From assembly GCA_910583965.1 (NCBI GenBank), contig CAJUAE010000035.1:1-32486 (forward strand): 32,486 bases of DNA, in the 5' to 3' direction. This document shows, piece by piece, positions 1 through 7,483 of this stretch. The position numbers were made by a program, and so were the translations under genes. Each line of letters begins with the position of its first letter. Positions within the stretch are counted from its first letter, which is position 1. The notes under the pieces were generated by a model. It did not search any database and was not told the origin of the DNA. It was given only the letters and a program-made list of their open reading frames with translations. This stretch comes from an uncultured Lachnospiraceae bacterium. GTDB taxonomy: Bacteria > Bacillota > Clostridia > Lachnospirales > Lachnospiraceae.

Positions 1-97
1 TTATCCTGAGAGGTATGGAGAAAGAAGAATGTTGGAGAGAATTAATTTTTGTGTTTGGTTTTGAGGGAATAAACTTTATGACCTCAATATGAAAGAT

Positions 98-171
98 GGC
101 GAAGTAGCTCAGTTGGCTAGAGCACGCGGTTCATACCCGCGGTGTCGAGGGTTCAAATCCCCCCTTCGCTA
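98..171 (+). tRNA. tRNA-Met (anticodon CAT)
   Basis: A full cloverleaf can be folded. The acceptor stem is 98-104 with 164-170 (one G-U pair), the D stem 107-110 with 120-123, the anticodon stem 125-129 with 137-141, and the T arm 147-163 carries the loop TTCAAAT. The anticodon CAT is at 132-134. The anticodon stem lacks the three G-C pairs typical of initiator tRNA and position 1-72 is paired, so an elongator Met tRNA is the best call. A lysidine-modified tRNA-Ile(CAU) cannot be excluded by eye. CCA is not encoded; a run of six T follows the discriminator A. No convincing gene is visible in positions 1-97. Confidence 0.93.
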
Positions 172-246
172 TTTTTTACTTTATATGGATTTATGGCAGT
201 GTAAACATAAGGATGTGGCACTCTTCTTTTTTATTTCTAAAAAATA

Positions 247-275
247 TTGACTTTATACTGTAAAAGTGATAAAAT
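247..275 (+). promoter_or_regulatory. Sigma-A-type promoter of the cold-shock gene
   Basis: The -35 element TTGACT (247-252) and the -10 element TAAAAT (270-275) are separated by exactly 17 bp. The predicted transcription start, near 282, leaves a leader of about 115 nt before the cold-shock gene. That leader contains a terminator-like hairpin. Confidence 0.7.
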
Positions 276-302
276 TTGATAGTATTCAATTAGAACTATG
301 AG

Positions 303-353
303 CTGACTTGTTCTGCAAATCATTCCATTTGATGCAGACAAGTCAGTTTTTTT
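303..353 (+). terminator. Terminator-like hairpin in the cold-shock leader (possible attenuator)
   Basis: The arms 303-317 and 333-346 form a 14-bp stem with one bulged T and a 15-nt loop, followed by seven T (347-353). This is the form of a Rho-independent terminator, yet it lies between the promoter at 247-275 and the coding start at 399. It could be an attenuator, or the end of a short RNA of about 70 nt made from that promoter. No competing anti-terminator helix was established by eye. Confidence 0.65.
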
Positions 354-398
354 AGGCGTATGTAGAGTACATAAATATTTTTAATGGAGGTTTAGGAC

Positions 399-611
399 AT
401 GAACAATGGTACAGTAAAGTGGTTTAATGCTCAGAAAGGTTATGGATTTATTACAAATGAAGGTACAGGAGAAGATGTATTTGTTCATTTTTCAGCGATT
501 GTATCTGATGGATACAAAACTCTTGAGGAAGGACAAAAAGTAACTTTTGATATTGAGCAGGACCCAAAGAATAGTTCTAAGCTTAGAGCTGCAAATGTAG
601 TACTTGCATAA
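399..611 (+). CDS. cspA: Cold-shock protein (CspA family)
   Basis: This is a 70-residue single cold-shock domain protein, the normal full length for bacterial Csp. It binds single-stranded RNA and DNA and is known in the family as an RNA chaperone in the cytoplasm. The RNA-binding motifs are visible: KGYGFI (residues 13-18, RNP1) and VFVHF (27-31, RNP2), plus the N-terminal VKWFN. GGAGG at 386-390 lies 8 nt before the ATG. The gene is monocistronic: it has its own promoter at 247-275 and a strong terminator right after it. Regulation is probably post-initiation through its leader, which holds a terminator-like hairpin. The paralogue letter (A, B, C or D) cannot be decided from sequence alone. 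Confidence 0.96.
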   Translation: MNNGTVKWFNAQKGYGFITNEGTGEDVFVHFSAIVSDGYKTLEEGQKVTFDIEQDPKNSSKLRAANVVLA

Positions 612-634
612 TGTGCAGGTGTAATATTGCAAAG

Positions 635-684
635 AAAAACAAACCCTTTCTGGCAGATTTAACTGTCAGAAAGGGTTTGTTTTT
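635..684. terminator. Bidirectional terminator between the cold-shock gene and dapL
   Basis: The arms 640-656 and 663-679 pair over 17 bp (one G-U) around a 6-nt loop. T follows at 680-684 on the plus strand, and five A at 635-639 give a U tract on the minus strand. It can therefore stop both convergent genes, the cold-shock gene ending at 611 and dapL ending at 689. Confidence 0.88.
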
Positions 685-688
685 GTAA

Positions 689-1885
689 TTAAAAAAGTTT
701 GTCAATTCTCTCCATCGCTTCAATTGTGTTATTGTGTGTTCCAAAAGAAGTGAGACGGAAAAATTTTTGTCCATTTTTGCCAAAACCTGCGCCAGGTGTT
801 CCAACAACCTGAGCATTGTTTAGCAGATAATCAAAGAAATCCCAAGAATCCATATGATTGGGGCATTTAAACCAAATATAAGGAGAGTTAACACCACCAT
901 AACAAGATATATTCTTTTTGGTAAGCCCATTCATAATCACTTTGGCATTTTCTTGATAATATTTAATGTTTGCTTTACACTGTGTCATTCCTTCAGGAGA
1001 AAATACTGCAGCGGCACCTTTTTGAACAATATAGGAAACACCATTAAATTTTGTGGTTTGACGACGTTTCCACATCGCATTTACAGAGATTTTAGTTCCA
1101 ATTGAGGAAAGAAATGTTAGGTCATTTGGAACGATTGTATATCCGCATCGTGTCCCTGTAAAACCTGCTGTTTTAGAAAGAGAACAAAATTCAATTGCAC
1201 ATTTTTTAGCACCTTCTATTGCGTAGATACTTCTTGGAAGCGTCTTATCTGTTATAAAACATTCATAGGCAGAATCATACAAAATAATAGCATTATTTTC
1301 TAGAGCATAATCAATCCATTTTTTTAGCTGTTCTTTGTTATATGTTGCGCCTGTTGGATTGTTTGGGGAACAAATGTATATAATATCAACATGAACTTTA
1401 AAATCTGGCATTGGCAGAAAATTATTTTTTTCATTAGCGTCGATATAAATGATGTTTCTACCATTCATTATATTGGTATCAACATATACTGGATAGACCG
1501 GATCAGGTATTAGAACAATATTATCTTTGTCAAAAAGATCTGTAATATTTCCAGTATCGCTTTTTGCACCATCAGATACAAACACTTCGCTAGAACTAAT
1601 TGTGATATTATTTTCACGGTAGTAATCGACAATCGCATTTCTCAGAAAATCATATCCTTGTTCAGGGCCGTAACCTTTAAAGGTCTCAGTACTCGTAAGT
1701 GCGTCAACACCTTTGTGAAGTTGAGAAATGATTTCAGAACCAAGTGGAAGTGTCACATCACCAATACCCAGACGAATCACTTTTTTGTCAGGATTTTTTT
1801 CTGTATAAGCATTGACGCGGTGTGTTATTTCAGAGAAAAGGTAGCTTTCTTTTAGATGAAAATAGTTTTCGTTAAATTTTGGCAT
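689..1885 (-). CDS. dapL: LL-diaminopimelate aminotransferase
   Basis: The predicted protein has 398 residues and is a PLP-dependent fold-type I aminotransferase. It converts tetrahydrodipicolinate directly to LL-diaminopimelate using glutamate, bypassing the succinyl and acetyl routes to DAP and lysine. The PLP lysine is in SLSKTAGFTG (K238), and the conserved substrate-side motifs CSPNNPTG and GYGPEQGY are visible. The length fits the roughly 400-residue DapL family. I chose the start at 1885 because CCCTCC (1893-1898, minus-strand GGAGGG) precedes it and because the likely promoter lies at 1932-1960, so an in-frame ATG at 1960 would be upstream of the transcript. The gene is convergent with the cold-shock gene and divergent from the UPF0340 gene. 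A related aminotransferase specificity is possible but less likely. Confidence 0.9.
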   Translation of the reverse strand: MPKFNENYFHLKESYLFSEITHRVNAYTEKNPDKKVIRLGIGDVTLPLGSEIISQLHKGVDALTSTETFKGYGPEQGYDFLRNAIVDYYRENNITISSSEVFVSDGAKSDTGNITDLFDKDNIVLIPDPVYPVYVDTNIMNGRNIIYIDANEKNNFLPMPDFKVHVDIIYICSPNNPTGATYNKEQLKKWIDYALENNAIILYDSAYECFITDKTLPRSIYAIEGAKKCAIEFCSLSKTAGFTGTRCGYTIVPNDLTFLSSIGTKISVNAMWKRRQTTKFNGVSYIVQKGAAAVFSPEGMTQCKANIKYYQENAKVIMNGLTKKNISCYGGVNSPYIWFKCPNHMDSWDFFDYLLNNAQVVGTPGAGFGKNGQKFFRLTSFGTHNNTIEAMERIDKLF

Positions 1886-1931
1886 AATAAATCCCTCCTT
1901 TATAGTTGTTCTTAATAGAAACACTATTGTA

Positions 1932-1960
1932 ATCATAACTGTATTGCATATATTTGTCAA
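1932..1960 (-). promoter_or_regulatory. Near-consensus sigma-A promoter of dapL
   Basis: Read on the minus strand, TTGACA (1960-1955) and TATGAT (1937-1932) are 17 bp apart. The predicted leader is about 40 nt, too short for a lysine riboswitch. Confidence 0.8.
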
Positions 1961-1975
1961 TTATGAGATGACTTA

Positions 1976-2004
1976 TTGAAAAAATTCATTGAATATGTTA
2001 AGTT
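1976..2004 (+). promoter_or_regulatory. Probable promoter of the UPF0340 gene
   Basis: TTGAAA (1976-1981) and TAAGTT (1999-2004) are 17 bp apart, 43 bp before the coding start. Its -35 element lies back to back with the dapL -35 element (15 bp between them). The -10 element is weak. Confidence 0.45.
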
Positions 2005-2046
2005 TATTCGAGAGGAATAGAAGATAATTTTGAGAGGAGTAAAATA

Positions 2047-2598
2047 ATGTATGATAAAGAAATAAGTGACGCAAAAAGAGTGGTGGCAGAATTTTTGAAC
2101 GAGATACAACTGAAACGTGGAAGCTTGGTTGTTATAGGATGTTCTACAAGTGAGATTGCTGCGCATGGTATAGGTTCGTATTCCAATGCGGAACTTGGAG
2201 AGGCTGTTTTTGTGGCGATGTATGAAAAATTGGTAAAAGCGAAACTAGCAGTTGCTGCACAGTGTTGTGAACATTTAAATAGAGTTTTGATTATGACAGA
2301 AGAAGATGCAGAACGTTTTGGATATGAGATTGTGAATGTAATACCTCAGCCAAAAGCAGGAGGCTCTTTTTCTACCGCTGCTTGGAAACATATGAAAAAT
2401 CCGGTTGCTGTGGAACATGTACAGGCTCATGCGGGTATTGATGTTGGAGATACGTTGATTGGTATGCATCTAAAGTCCGTTGCAGTGCCAGTTAGAATTG
2501 AACATCCTATGATTGGTGCTGCTCATATTGTGTGTGCAAGAACGCGAGCAAAATATGTGGGTGGTGGCAGAGCATATTATAATGAAGCTCTCGAATAA
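2047..2598 (+). CDS. UPF0340/DUF436 family protein (YwlG/TIGR01440-like)
   Basis: This is a 183-residue soluble protein with no signal peptide or membrane segment. It resembles the UPF0340 family (B. subtilis YwlG), which is widespread in Firmicutes and has no established function that I know. The family-typical central and C-terminal blocks are recognisable: VVIGCSTSEIAAHGIG (about residues 27-42), a His-rich stretch with HVQAHAGIDVGDT, and RIEHPMIGAAH near the end. The conserved Cys and His residues suggest an enzyme, but this is inference. AGGAG at 2035-2039 precedes the ATG by 7 nt. It diverges from dapL and has no close downstream partner; 540 bp without a gene follow. Confidence 0.82.
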   Translation: MYDKEISDAKRVVAEFLNEIQLKRGSLVVIGCSTSEIAAHGIGSYSNAELGEAVFVAMYEKLVKAKLAVAAQCCEHLNRVLIMTEEDAERFGYEIVNVIPQPKAGGSFSTAAWKHMKNPVAVEHVQAHAGIDVGDTLIGMHLKSVAVPVRIEHPMIGAAHIVCARTRAKYVGGGRAYYNEALE

Positions 2599-2803
2599 TG
2601 ATTTCGTAACAGTTCAGTTATACAAACAGTAGTTTATAAGTTTTTGTAAAAGTTATATTTTTACATTGAGTAAATATTCGATCTTTCTATATTTTTCAGA
2701 TGATAAAGTGTATATTTATTACATTTTAAACAGTAAGTCGAGTAAATTTTAAAAAGTTGTAAACTGGTGTTATACAAAATGGAATGTATAAAAATAGGAT
2801 TGG

Positions 2804-2862
2804 TATTGGAAGTCTGTCACATAAAGACTTTATATATTCATTGATAGAACAGACATCCAATA
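2804..2862. repeat. 14-bp imperfect inverted repeat with 31-bp loop
   Basis: The left arm 2804-2817 and right arm 2849-2862 pair with a single A-A mismatch. The loop contains a smaller near-palindrome (ATAAAG-A-CTTTAT, 2821-2833). There is no U tract on the plus strand, so it is not a simple terminator. It could be an RNA hairpin, an operator, or a decayed small element. Confidence 0.6.
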
Positions 2863-2997
2863 TGAAATAAATTGTCGAAAATAGTCTAAATGAATTATTA
2901 GAATGTATAAACTGGCAACTTATGAATGGGTATGGTTGAATTGTTATATGATTTTTTAAACTTTTGTGAAAATGTCTTTTCTAAAGTAGTGGATGTG

Positions 2998-3006
2998 TGT
3001 TATAAT
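2998..3006 (+). promoter_or_regulatory. Extended -10 promoter for the polysaccharide deacetylase
   Basis: TG-T-TATAAT (2998-3006) is a consensus extended -10. No good -35 element is seen at the right distance. The predicted leader is about 125 nt. Confidence 0.5.
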
Positions 3007-3139
3007 CGGTATATCTGTATAATAAAAACAGATGATTATTTTGCTTACTGGTATGACAGTATCATTGTTTGAGACAGGCTAACACGGTAGTTTGTGCTGA
3101 ATTTACAGGATATGTTTGTGCGATACGAAAGGGTAACAA

Positions 3140-4123
3140 ATGCTGCGGGACAAAATGGACTTGGATGAGAACGTGGAGACAAATGATAGGGTAACGGAGG
3201 TAAGGAAATTAAGTTTTATTGATATTTTGGTTCCAGTACTTACATTGATAACGATTGTCAATTGCGTTGTAATATTAATATTGGTGATGAATATCGGTAG
3301 AAAAGTAAATGGATTGGAACAACGACTGTTACTTTTAGAGAAAAAGGAGCTTTATGAGGAATATGAAGCTGTAAGGAAAGAGACATCAACAGAGCTTCCT
3401 GATAGTGAAAATTTTTCTGAGGTATCAGAAGTAGCAGATACTGTAGCAGTGGCTGAACTGGAAGATACCTATCAATGGAATGGCAGTGAAGATCGTACTG
3501 CTGATATAAGGAGAGTATATCTTACATTCGATGATGGGCCAAGTACCAATACCGATAGAATATTAGATATTCTTGCACAGTATGGAGTGAAAGCAACATT
3601 TTTTGTAATTGGCAAGAATGGCTATACAGAACAATATCAGCGGATTGTAAAAGAAGGTCATACGCTTGGTATGCATTCGTACAGTCATAGGTATGGTGAA
3701 ATATATGCTTCGCTGGATGCATACAAAGAAGATTTGACAAAACTGCATGATTTTCTGTATGAACTTACAGGAGAAGATTGTAATATTGTGCGATTTCCTG
3801 GAGGTAGCAGCAATACAATCAGCAAAGTAAATATGCAGGAGTTGATTCATTATTTAAATCAGGAAAATATGATATACTTTGATTGGAATGTTTCAAGTGG
3901 TGATGCATCTGGAGAAAATAAAAATGCGAATCAGATTGCTCAGAATGTACTTGCTCAGATTGACAAATATAATAATGTGGTGATTTTATTTCATGATGCA
4001 GCAGGAAAAAGTACAACGGTAGATGCCTTATCTGAGATTATAGAAACTATTTTAGCATCGGACAATACTGTTATTTTACCAATATCAGAGGACACCGCAA
4101 AAGTACAACATTTGCATGATTAA
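3140..4123 (+). CDS. Membrane-anchored polysaccharide deacetylase (NodB/CE4 family)
   Basis: The protein has 327 residues. A short cytoplasmic N-terminus is followed by one hydrophobic segment (about residues 28-50), a charged likely coiled coil (about 53-80), an acidic linker, and a CE4/NodB domain from about residue 124. Catalytic signatures are visible: TFDDGP (129-134, general base and first metal Asp), HSYSH (179-183, the metal His pair), RFPGG (from R218) and a late FHD (H285). Family members remove N-acetyl groups from peptidoglycan or other GlcNAc polymers outside the membrane. The exact substrate cannot be told. AAAGGG at 3128-3133 precedes the ATG by 6 nt, and an in-frame stop at 3134 rules out an upstream start. 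It is a single gene with its own promoter region. Confidence 0.9.
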   Translation: MLRDKMDLDENVETNDRVTEVRKLSFIDILVPVLTLITIVNCVVILILVMNIGRKVNGLEQRLLLLEKKELYEEYEAVRKETSTELPDSENFSEVSEVADTVAVAELEDTYQWNGSEDRTADIRRVYLTFDDGPSTNTDRILDILAQYGVKATFFVIGKNGYTEQYQRIVKEGHTLGMHSYSHRYGEIYASLDAYKEDLTKLHDFLYELTGEDCNIVRFPGGSSNTISKVNMQELIHYLNQENMIYFDWNVSSGDASGENKNANQIAQNVLAQIDKYNNVVILFHDAAGKSTTVDALSEIIETILASDNTVILPISEDTAKVQHLHD

Positions 4124-4163
4124 TTGGAGACAAGTTACTTGGTATTGCTATTTAGAAGTTAAT

Positions 4164-4192
4164 TTGATAGTGATACTAAGATGTCTTAATAA
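4164..4192 (+). promoter_or_regulatory. Probable promoter of the bactofilin-pyrH operon
   Basis: TTGATA (4164-4169) and TAATAA (4187-4192) are 17 bp apart in the 196-bp gap before the bactofilin gene. A second -10-like TATAAC lies at 4202-4207. The base composition makes chance matches likely. Confidence 0.4.
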
Positions 4193-4319
4193 TAAGTCTA
4201 TTATAACACGAAAACTTAAATGCACGAATAACTTTTATTACTATTTGTTCCGCCGTTGGACAATGGAATGGAGATTAGTATATCAATACAATACTAGAAA
4301 AATTGGAGGATAAATTATT

Positions 4320-5258
4320 ATGGGTTTTTTTCAGGATTTAAAGCAGGATTTATCACAGACAGTAAGTGATCTGGAAGCAGATGATGCGATGACTGAACTA
4401 AGTCTTGACAATGTGGAGGAACAGGATTCAGGGGATTTATTTGGCGCTGCTGAAGATACGGACTTTGCAGATCTTGAGGCTATGTTAGAAAAGAATGTAG
4501 CTGCGATTGATGATGAGCTGGTAAAGCCAACTGATCTTCAGGAGAATACAATGCAGGAAGAAGTTGATATGACAGATACCATAAATGATGTAACAGAAAT
4601 AGAGGGGAATGATATGGACACTTCTGCTGAATTGGAGCAAGAGACAATAGAAATAGCAGCGTCGGAAGATCAGGATCAAGAAGTGGAGTGTGAACAGGCA
4701 TTGAATGTAGAGGAGCAGAATATAGAGGAACCTGCGGATACATCTCCAGTGACAACGTCGGTGGACAATTTTGAACCGATTGTAACACCGACAGATACAG
4801 CAATTATTACCTCAAAAATGAGTATTGTTGGTGATGTGACAAGCAGTGGCAACATGAATCTGATAGGAACTGTTACAGGAAATATTGAGATTCTTGGGAA
4901 GTTGAAGGTTACAGGAAGCATTACCGGAAATTCCACAGCAGCGGAGATTTATGCGGATTCCGCGCAAATCAACGGAGAGGTACGAAGCAGTGGCAGTGTA
5001 AAAATTGGGCAGAGTTCTGTAGTAATTGGCAATATTTTTGCGGCGAGTGCAGTGATTGCAGGCGCGGTAAAAGGAGATATTGATGTGCAAGGGCCAGTTA
5101 TTCTTGACGCATCAGCGATTGTGATGGGTAATATTAAATCGAAGTCTGTACAGATTAATAACGGCGCAGTGATTGAAGGAATGTGTTCTCAGTGCTATGC
5201 TGACGTAAATCCTATGGCATTCTTTGATGATGTGAAAAAGAGTAGAAAAATAGAGTAG
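4320..5258 (+). CDS. Bactofilin (polymer-forming cytoskeletal protein) with long acidic N-terminal region
   Basis: The protein has 312 residues. About residues 160-290 form the bactofilin beta-helix: repeated short blocks rich in V, I, G and S such as GDVTSSGNMNLIGTVTGNI and VQGPVILDASAIVMGNI. Bactofilins self-assemble into filaments without nucleotide and act in cell shape, envelope and stalk functions in other bacteria. The first ~24 residues (MGFFQDLKQDLSQTV...) could form an amphipathic membrane-contacting helix. Between them is an unusually acidic, probably disordered stretch of about 130 residues rich in D and E. GGAGG (4305-4309) lies 10 nt before the ATG. pyrH follows after 18 nt, so the two are probably co-transcribed. 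Confidence 0.85.
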   Translation: MGFFQDLKQDLSQTVSDLEADDAMTELSLDNVEEQDSGDLFGAAEDTDFADLEAMLEKNVAAIDDELVKPTDLQENTMQEEVDMTDTINDVTEIEGNDMDTSAELEQETIEIAASEDQDQEVECEQALNVEEQNIEEPADTSPVTTSVDNFEPIVTPTDTAIITSKMSIVGDVTSSGNMNLIGTVTGNIEILGKLKVTGSITGNSTAAEIYADSAQINGEVRSSGSVKIGQSSVVIGNIFAASAVIAGAVKGDIDVQGPVILDASAIVMGNIKSKSVQINNGAVIEGMCSQCYADVNPMAFFDDVKKSRKIE

Positions 5259-5276
5259 AGCGGGAGCTGGCAGGAT

Positions 5277-5972
5277 ATGAAAAGAATATTGTTAAAGCTG
5301 AGCGGAGAAGCGCTTGCAGGGGATAAAAAAACAGGGTTTGATGAGCCAACAGTATTGGCAGTGGCAAGACAGGTAAAGGAGATTGTGGACACTGGGGTAC
5401 AAGTAGCAATTGTGATTGGCGGTGGAAATTTCTGGAGAGGAAGAACAAGTGACACAATTGATCGGACAAAAGCAGATCAAATTGGTATGCTTGCCACAGT
5501 TATGAATTGTATCTATGTATCAGAGATTTTTCGGTATGTAGGTATGGGAACTGAAATATTTACACCGTTTCCATGTGCTTCTTTTACAGAAGTCTTTTCA
5601 AAGGACAAAGCACTATCAGCACTCGATGCGGGTAAGGTTGTGTTTTTTGCAGGAGGTATTGGTCATCCATATTTTTCAACCGATATGGGGACTGTTCTCA
5701 GAGCTGTTGAGATTGAGGCAGATATGATTCTCTCTGCGCGAGCAGTAGATGGCGTGTATGATTCTGATCCAAAACTCAATAAAGAAGCAAAGAAGTATGA
5801 TACGATTCCCATTAAGGAAGTAGTAGACAAACAGCTCGGTGTGATGGATCTTGCGGCGGCAGTGCTCTGCATGGAAAACAAAATGCCAATGACCATCTTT
5901 GGATTAAATGAGGAGAAAAGTATTATCAATACAGTAAAAGGAAAATCAAATGGCACTGTAATTACAGTCTGA
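5277..5972 (+). CDS. pyrH: UMP kinase (uridylate kinase)
   Basis: The 231-residue protein belongs to the amino-acid-kinase fold UMP kinases, which form UDP from UMP and ATP in pyrimidine synthesis. Seen in the sequence are the N-terminal KRILLKLSGEALAG, the UMP-binding GGGNFWRG, FFAGGIGHPYFSTDM and SARAVDGVYDSDPK. The length matches the family (about 235-240). The start is the first ATG after GGGAG (5262-5266) and AGGA (5272-5275). frr follows, the usual bacterial pairing. These enzymes are normally hexameric and allosterically controlled by GTP and UTP; that is family knowledge. Confidence 0.97.
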   Translation: MKRILLKLSGEALAGDKKTGFDEPTVLAVARQVKEIVDTGVQVAIVIGGGNFWRGRTSDTIDRTKADQIGMLATVMNCIYVSEIFRYVGMGTEIFTPFPCASFTEVFSKDKALSALDAGKVVFFAGGIGHPYFSTDMGTVLRAVEIEADMILSARAVDGVYDSDPKLNKEAKKYDTIPIKEVVDKQLGVMDLAAAVLCMENKMPMTIFGLNEEKSIINTVKGKSNGTVITV

Positions 5973-6045
5973 TTCCACAGAGACAGGTTACTGTAGCTAT
6001 CGATTTAGAGTAAATTAAGAATCAGAAATCAGGAGGAGACAGAAA

Positions 6046-6597
6046 ATGGACGCAAGAGTAAAAACATATGATGACAAAATGCAGAAAGCACTTGACTTTC
6101 TCTTATCAGACTATCAGACAATTCGTGCAGGACGTGCAAATCCACACGTACTTGATAAGTTAAAAGTCAATTATTATGGAACCCCAACGCCAATTCAGCA
6201 AGTTGGCAATATTACTGTTCCAGAGGCTAGAATGATTCAGATTGCACCGTGGGAAAAAAGCCTAATCAAAGAGATAGAAAAGGCAATTATGGCTTCTGAT
6301 ATTGGAATTACCCCAAATAATGACGGTGCGGTGATTCGCCTGGTATTTCCAGAATTGACAGAGGAACGCAGAAAAGAGCTTGTGAAAGATATTAAGAAAA
6401 AAGGTGAGGAGTGTAAGGTAGTGGTCCGCAATATTAGACGGGATGCAAATGACTCGTTTAAGAAGCTTGCAAAATCTGAAGTGTCTGAAGATGAAATCAA
6501 AGATTTGGAAGATGCAGTTCAGAAACTTACAGATAAATATATTAAGGATGTTGACAAGGCAATCGAAGATAAATCAAAAGAGGTGCTTACGGTATAA
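6046..6597 (+). CDS. frr: Ribosome recycling factor
   Basis: The 183-residue protein is full length for RRF (about 185). It splits post-termination ribosomes together with EF-G. Diagnostic blocks are TIRAGRANPHVLDKLKVNYYG (about residues 25-45), the PEARMIQIAPWE segment of domain II, and the helical C-terminal half with VRNIRRDAND. AGGAGG (6031-6036) lies 9 nt upstream of the ATG. It follows pyrH by 73 nt and is followed by a hairpin (6607-6645) that may reduce read-through into uppS. Confidence 0.98.
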   Translation: MDARVKTYDDKMQKALDFLLSDYQTIRAGRANPHVLDKLKVNYYGTPTPIQQVGNITVPEARMIQIAPWEKSLIKEIEKAIMASDIGITPNNDGAVIRLVFPELTEERRKELVKDIKKKGEECKVVVRNIRRDANDSFKKLAKSEVSEDEIKDLEDAVQKLTDKYIKDVDKAIEDKSKEVLTV

Positions 6598-6606
6598 ATG
6601 AACGGT

Positions 6607-6645
6607 AGGGGGGCGTGCATAAGGGATGTAGTGCCCTCCTGTTTT
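6607..6645 (+). terminator. Weak or partial intrinsic terminator after frr
   Basis: The arms 6607-6614 and 6633-6640 pair over 8 bp (one G-U) around an 18-nt loop, followed by G and four T. The short T run suggests partial termination or an RNA-stabilising hairpin within a longer operon. Confidence 0.5.
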
Positions 6646-6772
6646 ATGCACAGACCTGTGTAAAGGAAATAAACCGTTAAGGCAAGCGATGTACATGTAA
6701 ATATGGAAGATTATTTTCCTGCTTAGATTGTACATGTTGATGATGTAGAGAAAATAAGAAAGGAAATATATT

Positions 6773-7483
6773 ATGAACGTACCGAATCATGTGGCGATTA
6801 TTCTGGATGGAAATGGGCGGTGGGCGAAAGCAAAAGGGCTTCCGCGCACTGCTGGGCATGTACAGGGAGCAAAAACTGTCGAACAAATTTGTGAGGATGC
6901 GTACAATATGGGAATTAATTATCTCACAATATACGCATTTTCAACAGAGAATTGGACACGGCCGGACAATGAAGTGGTAACGCTGATGAACCTACTTAGA
7001 AATTATATGAAGAATAGTATTAAGCGGGCACAGAAAAATAATATGTGCGTGCGGGTGATCGGTGATAAGACAAGACTTGCGGAGGACTTGCAAGCAAGCA
7101 TTGCAGAGTTGGAACAAGCCACACAGAATAATACAGGGCTTCATTTTCAGATTGCAATTAATTACGGAGGGCGTGACGAACTACGAAGGGCTGTCACAAA
7201 ACTGGCAGAACAGGTGACGGCAGGAACTTTAAAACCTGAGGACATTGTTGAGGACAGTATTGCTGCACAGCTTGATACGGCAGGACTTCCCGATCCTGAT
7301 TTATTGATTCGGACATCAGGTGAGCAACGAATATCAAACTTTTTGTTGTGGCAAACTTCTTATGCGGAACTTTATTTTACGCCGGTGTTGTGGCCAGATT
7401 TTGACAAAAATGAGCTTGCCAAGGCGGTGGAGGTCTATCAAAATAGAGATCGAAGGTATGGACTTGTGAAGGAGGAGGCATAA
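6773..7483 (+). CDS. uppS: Undecaprenyl diphosphate synthase (isoprenyl transferase)
   Basis: The 236-residue cis-prenyltransferase adds isopentenyl units to farnesyl diphosphate to make undecaprenyl diphosphate, the lipid carrier for the cell wall. The N-terminal motif NHVAIILDGNGRWA holds the catalytic Asp (D12). The conserved GGRDELRRA, LPDPDLLIRTSGEQRISNFLLWQTSYAELYF and the C-terminal RYG motif are all present. AAGGAA upstream precedes the ATG. The stop codon abuts the cdsA start directly, which indicates translational coupling. The 175-bp gap before it holds a weak hairpin and two copies of TGTACATGT. Confidence 0.97.
   Translation: MNVPNHVAIILDGNGRWAKAKGLPRTAGHVQGAKTVEQICEDAYNMGINYLTIYAFSTENWTRPDNEVVTLMNLLRNYMKNSIKRAQKNNMCVRVIGDKTRLAEDLQASIAELEQATQNNTGLHFQIAINYGGRDELRRAVTKLAEQVTAGTLKPEDIVEDSIAAQLDTAGLPDPDLLIRTSGEQRISNFLLWQTSYAELYFTPVLWPDFDKNELAKAVEVYQNRDRRYGLVKEEA

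Larger units (their letters stand above)
2599..3139. other. Gene-free AT-rich region upstream of the deacetylase
   Basis: No open reading frame with a credible ribosome binding site was found in these 541 bp. The region holds an imperfect inverted repeat (2804-2862), a perfect 7-bp Spo0A-box-like TGTCGAA (2873-2879), an extended -10 promoter (2998-3006), and a leader with a small hairpin (ATCTGT 3013-3018 with ACAGAT 3028-3033). I recognise no known riboswitch or RNA family. Confidence 0.55.

Noticed and set aside
1886..1931. Lysine riboswitch before dapL
   Set aside because: The predicted leader is only about 40 nt, far too short for the L-box.
2780..2845. 21-codon frame in the gap before the deacetylase
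   Set aside because: No ribosome binding site, and it overlaps the inverted repeat; no sign of coding pressure.
4116..4313. 65-codon open frame between the deacetylase and bactofilin genes
   Set aside because: It overlaps the deacetylase end, has no ribosome binding site and has an atypical composition rich in W, Y, N and R. It also contains the probable bactofilin promoter and ribosome binding site.
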